Assembly: GCA_004194705.1 (NCBI GenBank)
Contig: SADC01000398.1
Span: 91,098-155,097, forward strand
Direction of reading: 5' to 3'
DNA: 64,000 bases
Source of the DNA: Ditylenchus dipsaci
Lineage: Eukaryota; Nematoda; Chromadorea; Rhabditida; Anguinidae
Shown here: piece after piece, positions 33,429 to 43,583 of the stretch
Layout: each line of letters starts with the position of its first letter
How positions within the stretch are numbered: position 1 is the first letter of the stretch
Notes under the pieces: generated by a model
Seen by the model: only the letters and a program-made list of their open reading frames with translations
Told to the model about the DNA's origin: nothing
Databases searched by the model: none
Position numbers and translations under genes: made by a program

Positions 33429-34133
33429 TTTCATTTGCATTGCAAATATAGATTATGAGAGAAATTTTGGTAATTTGGTGAGTGAAAATTGTTCGATTTT
33501 AAAATTTCGCAAATTTGATATTCTGAAATAGTTTTGTAAAAAAGCCATAGCTGAACATCTCTTAAATTCCCTTTTTATCTCTTTTCCCATCTTAACACTG
33601 CTGCAGTCATCACAGAACCTTTTCATTCTTATGAATCACTAGTGATTTTTCAGCAGCAAAGGCAGTCAAACTACTCTCACCAAACAACCCTGTTGTCATC
33701 AATGATCTTGACCAATTATTAGTGCATTGTGTGGTAACACCTTTATTCCAATGAAAGTGCCAACAAGCCCATCAGTTGTAGTAAGTCAGACAAGGGAAAC
33801 CAGAGGGAACAGAGAGGATGAATGTTCTGAGATGAAAAGTAACTCTCCCAACCCCATCAATATTCACTTAGCTCAAGTGAATCCTAGAAATTCACTGCCG
33901 GCAATGAAGCCAAAGTCAGCGTTCATTCTGCTCTTCAATGCTATTATTATAGTAGGATTCGGTAATTTTTATTTTAAATATAAAGCGCCACCAAAAACAT
34001 TTAGCGAAAAAAATTTAGTCGTTTTCTCCCATGCTTTTTCTGACTTTGCAAAAAAAGCCCAGTCAGCTTTAGTGAGATTTTGACACATCATTGACTATAG
34101 AAATTTTTGGTTTATTTTATGATAAATTCTGCA
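33429..34133. other. Spacer with one open frame of unknown status
   Basis: A plus-strand frame (33727-34083) encodes a polar stretch and then one membrane segment (SAFILLFNAIIIVGFGNFYF). It could be the anchor exon of the protease fragment just downstream, but the splice phase does not fit cleanly, so I leave it unassigned. Confidence 0.3.
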
Positions 34134-34233
34134 GTTATCGGCGGAGCAAAAAATGACTCAGGATGGGTGGGTGTTTTCGCTAAGCCAGAAAAAAGGAAGG
34201 TGTTTTGGAGGCGCGTTAGTCAACTCTTGATTT
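34134..34233 (+). pseudogene. S1 protease N-terminal exon fragment
   Basis: After a TTCTGCAG acceptor the frame gives AVIGGAKNDSGWVGVFAKPE, the usual start of a trypsin-fold domain. With one base slip it continues CFGGALV, the Cys of the first disulfide. A pogo-like element begins within the GGALV codons (34217), so the exon is cut before the catalytic His. No downstream protease exon was found. Confidence 0.6.
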
Positions 34234-34839
34234 AAGGACACTCAGGGACCGACCAAAGTTCATTCCCACCTTAGGTCCGACACTTTTTACCCCGATTTTT
34301 TAAAATTTTTTCAGTTCTATTTTGACAGTCTGGTCCCAAATATGGCAAGGACTCCAATTTTGCCGATTTTTTTTTCAGAGACTCAAAATTCTTTCTTCTA
34401 AAAAAGCAAAAACTCGATTTAAGGACAAGATTTTTCAAAAATTCAAGTTTTTGCTTTTTAAAAGAAAAACTTTTGGATTTCTGAAAAACGATTGGCAAAA
34501 TCATAATCATTGCGATATTTGGGACCAGACTGTCAAAACACAACTGGCAAAAAAATTAAAAAATCGGGCTAAAAAAGTGTCGTCCCAAGGGGGGAACGAA
34601 CTTCTGTCCTTAAAAGACCATGGTTTTTGCGCGCAGTGGCATGACAAAAATTTGAATTGGCGGGGGACACTTCTCTTTTCTTTCTCACTGTACTCTTTGG
34701 AGTAATGTTGAACGACTCAAAAGAGTAGAGTGAGAGACCAAAGAGAAGTGTCCCCGCCAATTCAAATTTTTGTCATGCCATTGCGCGCAAAAACCATGGT
34801 CCTTTAAATCGAGTGTCCTTAAATCGAGAGTGGACTGTA
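34217..34839. mobile_element. pogo-like foldback with nested palindrome
   Basis: Ends AGTCAACTCTTGATTTAAGG and TAAATCGAGAGTGGACTGTA. Arms share GTCCGACACTTTTT and GACAGTCTGGTCCCAAATAT with 42551. A second palindrome is nested at about 34612-34808 (GACCATGGTTTTTGCGCGCA, GTGTCCCCGCCAATTC). Confidence 0.82.
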
Positions 34840-34974
34840 TTTTGAATGTTTGACCTTTTCCAAATAACCGCAAGCTTGGATCAGAAAAGCGCAATCCTTT
34901 AACCACAAATAACAAAACGAACAGCCCAAAAATTTACAGGTATACTAGCGTATTCGTCTAAATATTTTCAAAAG

Positions 34975-36769
34975 CCAGTACAAAGAGGTTTTCATTGTGG
35001 TGACCTATCTATTCGCTATCCTTTCAAAGAATCCACAGTTCCTATTGGAAGCAAGTTATTGTTTGTACAAAAATACTGCTAGTTAAACAAATTTTGTTAA
35101 GGTCTTTTGCTAGTTGGAAATGCTTCCACCCTTGTGGCGGTATGTCCCCACCAACATAATATTTACTTAGAATTGCATACTCTTTTTTTTCAGATTATTC
35201 TCGGCGAATTCTTTTACCACCGAAGAAAGTTTGAGCCATTGTCGCAGGTCTATCAGCTTTTTGACCAGCTGCTACACCCATCTTTCGTTCGGTTTGCCCA
35301 ATTCTTTTGTAAACTAAATAGTTTTGATGAGTTCTTTAAAATAAATAGACAAATTTAAGTGGCTTCTGTGGCTGGGTTCACGGTAAACATTTGGCTCGTC
35401 TACATGGTCAAATACAATCTGGGACAATTGAGACCTCATTTTTTGGACGTGTGTCGACCAAACGTTAACTATATGAGCTGTTCTGCCACACAGTACTTCG
35501 AGAATTACACTTGCACTACAAGTGGGACTGAGCCAGCTCGCAAATTATACGATGCCAGGCTCAGGTATCACCTTTTAGACAATTTATAAACAAAAGTTTT
35601 ATTCTAAAAATTAAGTTTCTATTCTGGCCACACATCCGCAGCCTTCTACTTTGCTTCCTTTTTGTGGTCAGATACTTTATTAGTGTTGCATTTTGCTAGC
35701 TTGACTATTACAGATGTACGTACATACAAGGATTGGCCGATTTGAGTACTCCTGGACACCTCTGTTTGTGCTGCTCTACACAATTGTTCTGACTGCAGCT
35801 AGTTTAGTGGGTATCTCTAGAATACTAGACAATAAACATCACAATTCGGACGTAGTAGTGGGTGCTTTGGTTGGCACTTCTATTGCCGCTTGTGTGGTAA
35901 GTTGAAATTTTGAATTTTTGCAAAAACTTATTTTTATAAATTGTTTCGGGGACGCAACTTTTAAAGCTAGACTCTAACTTAACCCTTTAAGGGAAGTTTG
36001 AATGGCCAGCTTGTGTGACTAGACGTACATACAAGGATTGGCCGACATACAAGGAATCGATGATCATTGCATTAAATTTTCTTTTATGCAACTAGAAGTT
36101 TCCTTTATGCATGACGCAGTGGATAAGCTTTTGTGTTTATGGGCCGAAATTGGTCGCAGGTTCGATTCCACGTGGTGGCACGCTATTTATTTTGGCATGT
36201 TTGACTAGTTTTTTTTGGCGCGATTCGACTATTTTAGTGCCAGATTTGGAATCAGCGACCCAAATTACCCTAGAACTGGTCAAACAAACCAAAAAAAGCG
36301 TTCCACCACGTGGGATCGAACCTGCGACCCATTGTGGGCCAAAAAACACTAACGCTTATCCGCTGCGTTATGCATAAAGGAAATTTCTAGTCACACAAGT
36401 TAGCCCCCTATTTAAAAATTTTAGTTGGCGAATTGGTTGCGTCCTGTTTTTTATAAAATGTTTTTATCATTTTATAAAAAAAATATTAGAAACACCGCTT
36501 TTAAGATTTTTAAAATTTTCAGCTTTATTGTAATAAGCATTTGGTTGGTAATGCTGAAACTACCGCTTTGGTTGAAACACACGATCATGTTTATGAAAAG
36601 GATCAAAAAAAGAAAAAAGTCTCTGCTGGATCTACTCAAAACAGTAATGTATAATTTTAGTCATAATTATCATTTTTTACAACTATTAGCTTTAAGCATT
36701 CTTTTTGCTCTAATTGTTCATGTACTTTATAAATTTTATTTTTGCAAAAGAAAATTTTGTCTGTCATGA
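34975..36769 (+). CDS. Phospholipid phosphatase (LPP/PAP2 family)
   Basis: Integral membrane enzyme that dephosphorylates phosphatidate, lysophosphatidate and related lipids. Exons: 34975-35055 (RGFHCGDLSIRYPFKEST), 35102-35140 (LLLVGNASTLVA), 35194-35309 (IILGEFFYHRRKF), 35358-35575, 35616 to about 35680, and 35714-35895. The three catalytic motifs are present: C1 KYNLGQLRP (K-x6-RP), C2 SFYSGHT (PSGH type with Ser for Pro), and C3 SRILDNKHHNSD (SR-x5-H-x3-D), with the active-site His residues in C2 and C3. An N-glycosylation-like NYT lies in the loop after C1, as usual. All visible junctions keep frame. The first exon is not identified. A frame at 36422-36769 (LANWLRPVFYKMF, then hydrophobic) fits in phase as the last exon, but this is uncertain. 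Confidence 0.88.
36091..36391. repeat. Inverted pair of tRNA-derived sequences
   Basis: A palindrome whose arms each hold a tRNA-like block: GACGCAGTGGATAAGC (A-box region) and GCAGGTTCGATTCCACG (B box, GGTTCGANTCC) facing each other, ending in TTTATGCATAA. It lies between the last two putative exons of the phosphatase. It resembles a foldback of a tRNA-derived SINE, not two functional tRNA genes. Confidence 0.65.
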
Positions 36770-36772
36770 TAA

Positions 36773-37769
36773 CACTTCTGCATCAACACACAATCCGATT
36801 GAGTTTCATCTGTTATAAAGACGTAAAATTTTATACTGTCTATAACGACATCTTAGTGCTAAAGTATCCTATAAAAGCGTGTTTTGACCACTTTTTAAGC
36901 TTCCCTGGTCATTATTTCGGTAAAAAACATGTTTTTAAGTGGTGGACAATCATTTTCCAAAAACTTGCCTGACCAAAATTTAACTTTTCGCCTTGGAGGA
37001 CGAAAGTAAACTACCAGAAAAAAGTACTTGGACGCCCCGAAAACTTCCAAAAACCTCAAATTTGAACATAGTTCAGTTGACTGGAGCTACTGCATAAAGA
37101 AACTCTAATATGCATGAATATTTATGCATTCAGAGTCCCTTTTTAGTGGTCTGTGTTAAAGGTACCGCTGCTCCTCCGAACAGGTCGCAGAATGCTCGAG
37201 AGTAAGATACGATCTGCGATTACCTGCGAAACACTTGCGAAATTTGCTTGGTTCTATCTGCGGATCGCCTCTAGGTAGACAATTTAAAGACAACCCACAA
37301 AGGGGATCAAGTAAAAAATCGCCTTTCTGACATTATACACTAAAAATATTGTCGGCCAAAAATGGAATAGCGAGAAACATAATTTCGAAAATCGCTCTAC
37401 AAAAAGGCTATGGTTAACATAAAAAATCAAAATAACTTCATACACTCTGCATGATAAAACTAGTCCATGAAAAAGTATTGATTGGTTCACTTTATCGCAA
37501 CAATAGAGCTCACAAAAAATATTTTCTGTGTCTTTCTTTGTATGATATGTACTATTATTTGCTGAGAATCGTATTGATTTAATTAAAAAGAAATGCAATG
37601 CAAAAGACAAGATAATCACGTGTTCAACAGTTTTGTTATTGGCAGAGAGAGAGAGCCATTATTATGTAAGCCCAACTATTTCTAAACCAGAACGCTAATC
37701 TTCCTTCGCCGGAAAATGTCTGCTTTTTACGAGGTCTTCCATTTAAATTTTTGTTTTTTCCAAATTTAA
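36773..37769. other. Intergenic
   Basis: 37060-37145 is a fragment of the hairpin repeat family (CATAAAGAAACTCTAATATG). A 111-codon hydrophobic minus-strand frame at 37284-37619 could be a receptor exon, but nothing identifies it. Confidence 0.4.
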
Positions 37770-39820
37770 ATGGAAAATTATCAGATTTTGACCTCTGCTA
37801 TCGTCATCTTATGTGTGGCTATATCCTGGACTTGCAGTACTCAATTTACAAAGACGGCTTTAAACATAGATCAATCCCATTTCTATGCCCCTTATTCATT
37901 AGTATGGTTCAACACTTGCTTATGTCTATTTGCTTTCCAGTTTTTCTGCTTTACAATAAGCTCCGGAACAATATTAATTCTAAGCAGTCTTTTATTGATG
38001 CTTCCGTGGTATTTGGAGACTATGGCTTGACCATACGGTAATTTTTTATACACAGCATTTTTTCGCAGCAGTATAAAAAATTTAATATTGAACACCCTGA
38101 ATTTGCGGATCTAAGGGTGGCCAACTTTTTTGCACTGATGTTTTTTGTTGCAATTTCTGTTTTCAGCTCCATTCACTGGATCAAATTCTGAATTTGTGTA
38201 AACGCAGTTCGACTCAGAATCGTAAAGCAATTTCGTCGGTATGTGATATCAAAAACATGATTTTTGCTTGGTATTCCCTGTAGTTTGAGTCTTGCCCATC
38301 CAGAGGCTACTCACAGAACAGGACCTAATCTACCCGGGGACCAAGTGACATTTTACACCCAAAATTGCTTTCGATTCAGAAAAAAGATACATTAACAGAA
38401 AACATGCAAAAAGTTGGCCTAACGTGTATATCTTAAATCAGAAGTTTTTGAGTTGTTTTTCAAACTTCCATGATCACTTCCGATTCCTCCATTTTAGTTA
38501 GACTTCTTAGACTTTCAGGCTCAAAAAATGACATGACAAAATTATAATATAGAAACACAAAGATATAAAGTATTTAAAATATTCAGTTCCTTTTTCTCAC
38601 GTGTTTCACCTTTGTGCTGACATGGATTGCAGCCAATTACTCTTATGGTCAATCCCTTGGACATATTACAGCAAGTGCAGCAGCTTCTATTTGAGCTCCA
38701 ACACATTAATTGTTGGTATTCTAAGTTGGTTGTTGCTTAAAGAGAAGCTGACTGTTGCTAAGGTGGATTACAATGAAAAAATATGAAACTGTACAAAACA
38801 AAATTTTAGTGTTTAGCTGTTGTATTTGCTATTGCAGGAGTTGTAATAATTTCAATGGACAAAGATTTTGCAGCGAGTTTGATGGGTGTTTGCTTAGCTC
38901 TGATATCCGCCTTCACAGCTGCAATTTATAAAGTAACGAAATTGAAGTTACATTTATATAGAGATTGTGCCGTCCACGCCTTTGGTTTTGCCTTGGTTCC
39001 ATGTCAAGAAACACGGAAATCAAAGAAATATATTTAAATTTATCAAATTTAAGGTGGGCTTCAAACTCATCGTAGGAAATGCCACATTAAGTCAAGTTTC
39101 ATTATTTATGAGCTGTCTTGGCATTTTCAACATGCTTCTCAACTTTGCGCCTACCGTTGTGTTTATCGCTACAGGCTTAGACCATTTTGAGTGGGAGTTT
39201 GTGCCATGGCTTCCGCTTATGGGTGCAGCGATCCTGGCAATGGGTATTAACTTGATATGATTGGAAATAGGGTCGTCAGAAAGTTCCCGAACTAAAGCGA
39301 AAATATTTCATTGATATATTTATAACTTTATATTTCCTGGATTTTTTGTCGTGGCCAGTAAATTAAAATGGTCTGTGCTATTTGAAAGCTTTTTAATTAA
39401 GAGTTGAACAAGCTCTGAATGAAATGTGTAAAAATACATTAAAATATTTTTTTATTTAGGTTGGGAATTTTCTGACTACCAGATAATTGCTTAAGAAAAC
39501 CCTACATTTTAGTATTTAATTTTTGCGTAAACTTCGGAATTGCTTTATTAAGCCTCTAATAGTCTCTATAGGCATGCTCTTCGGTTTACCTTTGAACACA
39601 GGTAAGCCAATATTGATTTACTCAACGTTTGAAAAAACTTTTAATTTTAGCAATAGATATATTGTTTCGTGATATGACAGCAACACCGACGTTTTTAGTT
39701 GGAGCCAGCCTCTTACTTATTTCATTTGTGCTGGCTGCTCTTCCTGTTGAAGAGTTAATCAAGAACATTGTGTGTGGAAAAAAAGAAAAAGTGCAAATAT
39801 CTGGCAATGAAATGTCTTGA
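37770..39820 (+). CDS. SLC35F3/F4-type solute transporter
   Basis: A drug/metabolite-transporter-fold membrane protein; SLC35F3 has been linked to thiamine transport, but substrates of the group are poorly known. Exons: 37770-38030 (ATG start; MENYQILTSAIVIL, SWTCSTQFTKTALN), about 38071-38185, 38590-38760 (TWIAANYSYGQSLGHITAS, SSNTLIVGILSWLLLKEKLT), 38822-38932 (AIAGVVIISMDKDF, FTAAIYK), 39053-39255 (NATLSQVSLFMSCLGIFN), 39512-39600 (NFGIALLS, SIGMLFGLPLNT) and 39650-39820 (AIDILFRDM, ALPVEELIKNI). Around nine or ten membrane segments are apparent. Two frame breaks lie in homopolymers (a T run near 38692, a CC near 39572) and look like sequence errors. A repeat fills intron two. Confidence 0.88.
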
Positions 39821-40640
39821 AATATTTTTTGTAAAATGTTTAAAATGCTCATTTATAATATAAAAAAATTATTAAAAGTTGGTAGTAGTTATTCCAAATA
39901 CTCGTTTTCGTGTTTAACACCCATTTGCAACATAAGAATTTTGAATTACAAGCTTTAAGGGAGGGTGCATGTTGCCTGGGATTATTGATCATTGTTGTTT
40001 TCTTTTCTTAACAGCAGTTTTCCTTGATAATGGCTAATCTGTTAACTTTTCACGCAGATTCCAAAAATGTTGTCATAATTAATATATCTATTGAAAAATC
40101 TCATAAAAAACTACCAAATGACCAAAACATTCATAACGTATTTTCCTCACATGACCTTTTCCTATTCGAAATCCTGTTGCTGTCAGTGTGTGTCGGTTAC
40201 TTTTTTCTCGAAAGCTAGTACACAACTCCCCGCTGAGACGGTACCAAAGGCAGTAAGCTAAATTTTGAGTGATATGTTGCCTAATAACTATCTTTAAAAA
40301 AACCAAAACGAAAAGCCATAACTCAAGAATCTTAAAAAGGTAAGTGAGAGAAATACGGCATGAATGATTTGGTCAGCTTTTAACTTTTTTCATGAGATTT
40401 TTCGAAGATATATTGACTCCGATAACATTTTCGGATTCTGCGTAAAAACTTGGCCAAGGATGAATAAACAGATGAGCAATTATCAATAAAAATGCGGTTA
40501 AGAAAACAAAACAATAATGGTCAAAAATCCCACGTAACATGCACCTCCCTTTAAAGGTGTGGCATCAACATGTTTTGATGCCAAAAATTAAATTGGTGAT
40601 TATGATAAGAGCCTCACCCGAAGACCCGAGAAGAGATCCT
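39821..40640. other. Intergenic
   Basis: Nothing is recognised beyond short ORFs without motifs. Confidence 0.5.
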
Positions 40641-40643
40641 TAA

Positions 40644-41552
40644 TGGCTCTATCACAATTGAAGGTGTAAATGTAAATGTAAATGTAAATGTAAGTGTAAG
40701 TGTAAATGTTTTTGGTATTGTGAAGACACCTTACATTTACACTTACATTTACACTTACACTTACATTTACACTTACCCCTTCACAATACAAATGTAAATG
40801 TAAATGCAAATATTTTACATATTAATTTTTATTGCTAAAATCCTGCTTATTTATCAACAAATATATATTTTTTGAATTTTAACTGCTAGTAGTGGAAAGT
40901 TTTCAATTAATGATATTCTTAATCAAACTTCAATCAAATCATATTTTCTTGGAAATCCACACTACCGGCACCATTAAAAAATTCAACAAGCTTCTTGCGG
41001 ATTTCCTTTGCACTACGGCTCCCTCGTTCTCTATTTTCAGTCACTGTTTTACCAGGCCAAGCTCTGAAGGCTGCCACTACTCTGTCAAGCACAATTTCCT
41101 CCTCCATATTCTCTCTTAAAAAAGTTGTGCAAAACACAGATTGCCCACACAATATCATCGGCTGTTTCATGGGAGCACTCGATAGGCTTTAGTAGAATTC
41201 GCCACTTCATTGCCATGATGCCGACATCAACAAATTTGTAGTGAGTATGAAGAGTGGCTTGTCAACCGAGAATAGTTCATTAGTATTTCAGATAAAAATA
41301 TCGATATTTGTTTTTAAAAATCCATATTTGTTTTTAAAAATCCATATTTGTTAAAAAAAAACACATATTTAGCAATAAAAACGAAAATAAGTGAAAACTT
41401 TGCATTTACACTTACATTGGTATTGTGAAACCGTAAGTGTAAATGTAAGTGTAAGTGTAAATGTTTTGGTATTGTGAAGACACCTTACATTTACACTTAC
41501 ATTTACACTTACACTTACATTTACATTTACACCTTCAATTGTGATAGAGCCA
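40644..41552 (-). mobile_element. PIF/Harbinger element with TAA target duplication
   Basis: Flanked by TAA at 40641-40643 and 41553-41555. Inverted ends TGGCTCTATCACAATTGAAG continue into arrays of the 8-mers TGTAAATG and TGTAAGTG on both sides (40668-40800, 41405-41535), arranged as hairpins around TTTGGTATTGTGAAGACACC. The interior holds a HARBI1-like fragment on the minus strand. Confidence 0.9.
40934..41230 (-). pseudogene. HARBI1-type transposase fragment
   Basis: On the minus strand one frame gives VDVGIMAMKWRILLKPIE and WAICVLHNFFKREY, the C-terminal block of Harbinger transposases. After a frame slip the homology runs on through RVVAAFRAWPGKT and SAKEIRKKLVEFFNGAGS to a stop. The catalytic DDE part is absent. 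Confidence 0.82.
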
Positions 41553-41738
41553 TAAGGGACCATGATTTTCACGCGAGCGGCATTTGCAAAATTCTCTTTG
41601 GTCTAGAACTGTGCTTTTTGGAGTCGTTCGAAATAACTGCAAAGAGTACAGTGCAAGACGAAAGAGAAATGTTTCCCGCCAATTCAAATTTTTGTCATAC
41701 CACTGCGCGCAAACCATGGTTCTTTAACTACTTTTTTC
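41553..41738. repeat. Palindromic MITE next to the Harbinger element
   Basis: TAAGGGACCATGATTTTCAC and TGCGCGCAAACCATGGTTC ends, centre CTTTTTGGAGTCGTTCGAAA. Same family as the nested palindrome at 34612. Confidence 0.7.
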
Positions 41739-41809
41739 TCCAGAAACATTTCTAAAAAGCTTTTTGATTGAAAATTACAGTCTAAAAAAGTTGACTTAAA
41801 GTTTTCAAA

Positions 41810-42500
41810 GGTCAATGGTTTTTTAGGCTACTTTGGGGTCATTTTTCGGTGAATTACCACATTTAGGCTTACCCTTAGGCATGGGTAGGCCAGAGTATGT
41901 TAGGGCGAACTCAAACATGTTTCTCTAACATTATTTTAACTTTGAAAAATTTAAGTCCGTCCTAACATACGCTGTAGAGTTGCCCAGAATTCCGGTTTAC
42001 CGAATTGCTGTCCTTTTATTTGATTCCGGTTTCGGTTAAACCAAACAAAAAGAAGAAAGAAGAAAAAAATATAATTCCGGTTCCGGTTTTCACAAAACAA
42101 AAATTCTGGTTCCGGTCCAAGTATCAATTCCGAGCACGGCTCTATCATAATTTTTCTCTTGCTCAGCTGATTTGAAATTTTTTTTTAAATTTTTCAGCGA
42201 ATTTTTTGTGTTATGTATTAAAATAAAAAAAAAAATCATGTAAACCGGCAGCGATTTGTTCCAAAAATTTTTTTTTCGGCTCCGGTTTTGGTTTCAGCAA
42301 AAGTGAAATTCCGGTTCCGGTTATTACAAAACTGAAATTCCGGTTTTGGTTCCGGTTCGGGTCCAAATATCAATTCCGAGCAAACTCTAATACGCTGACT
42401 TATCCTCCTTATAGCCTAAATGTGATAATTCACCGAAAAAATGACCCCAAAGTACACTAAAAATAACATTTATCTTTGAGAGTTGAAGTCAAAACTTTTT
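41810..42500. repeat. Foldback repeat with TTAGGC-like arms
   Basis: Arms TTTTTCGGTGAATTACCACA and TGTGATAATTCACCGAAAAA, each followed inward by TTAGGC-like words. The centre was split by a hAT element at 41975-42389. Confidence 0.75.
41975..42389. mobile_element. hAT-like MITE with perfect 8-bp duplication
   Basis: ATACGCTG flanks it at 41967-41974 and 42390-42397. Ends TAGAGTTGCCC and GAGCAAACTCTA. The interior repeats ATTCCGGTTCCGGTTTT on both strands. Confidence 0.88.
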
Positions 42501-42550
42501 AGAATAGTTAAAATTTTAAGAAAAGAAAGTGTTTTTAAATGTTTCTTGTA

Positions 42551-42973
42551 CAGTCAAACCTCGATACAGTGCCCCCACCTCAAGTTCGTTCCCACCTAGG
42601 GTCCGACACTTTTTTTAACCCATTTTGAAATAATTTATCTATTCTGTTTGACAGTCTGGTCGCAAATATCGTAAGGATTCTGATTTTGCCGATCGTTTTC
42701 AATAACTAAAAAGTTTTTGCATTTAAAAAGCAAAACCTCGATATAGTGGCCTCCTTAAAAAAATTAGAGGGCCACTATATCGAGGTTTTGCTTTTAAATA
42801 CAAAAACTATTTAGTTATTGAAAAACGATCGGCAAAATCAGAATCCTTACGATATTTGCGACCAGACTGTCAAAACAGAATCGATAAATTATTTCAAAAA
42901 TGGGTTAAAAAAAGTGTCGGACCCTAGGTGGGAACGAACTTGAGGTGGGGGCCACTGTATCGAGGTTTGACTG
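42551..42973. mobile_element. pogo-like MITE, palindrome within palindrome
   Basis: Outer ends CAGTCAAACCTCGATACAGT and inverse, flanked by TA. Near the centre the same AAACCTCGATATAGTGGCC word occurs again as an inner inverted pair (42734-42788), which suggests one element landed in the middle of a sister copy. Confidence 0.85.
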
Positions 42974-43583
42974 TATTGTATTAAGCAAAAAAAATAGTCA
43001 AGGATTTGTTTTTGTGTCATTTTTCAAAAATTTTGAAGGTGCGGTATAAACAGCATAAGTAATAGGGATGTGAATGAAAATTTACAAAAAAATACATTTT
43101 GACTATTTTGACAAAATAGGTCATTTTGTCCAGTTCTCAGTTTTATTTCGAAGTGAGAGAAAAATATTTCGACTAAAATTATCAATAATTAAAATTATTT
43201 TGGGTCGTGTTACCAATTTTTATCCCTGTTCTAAGCCCATAATATGATAATTAAAAAATTTCTGAACATTTCACCTTCAATTTACATCTTTAGTGTGTCT
43301 GATATTTCGAAAACTTACACTTCACTAATTTTTGCCTTATAGCCACAAGTTCAGCACCAGACTAGGTACAATAAAGACTAGACATGAAAATTACTACTGA
43401 CTCTTTAAAAAAACTGAAAAAATACCACAATACTCATAATAGTACTGATACTCCAATTAAAAAGTGCTCTCAGTAAAAGTTTTTCTTTTTTTATTTCAGT
43501 ACATTTATTGTATCTGGACAATGAATAAAATTTTATTACTCGCTTAAATATGGTGTCGGAATAGAATGCTAAACACAATATAG

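Noticed and set aside
36137..36377. Mirror ORFs on both strands reading PRGGT and RGIEPAT
   Set aside because: Both derive from the palindromic tRNA-like repeat; the similarity is due to sequence symmetry, not to protein homology.
40660..40810. CRISPR-like array of short repeats
   Set aside because: The 8-bp TGTAAATG units have no spacers, occur in inverted pairs and bound a Harbinger element in a eukaryotic context.
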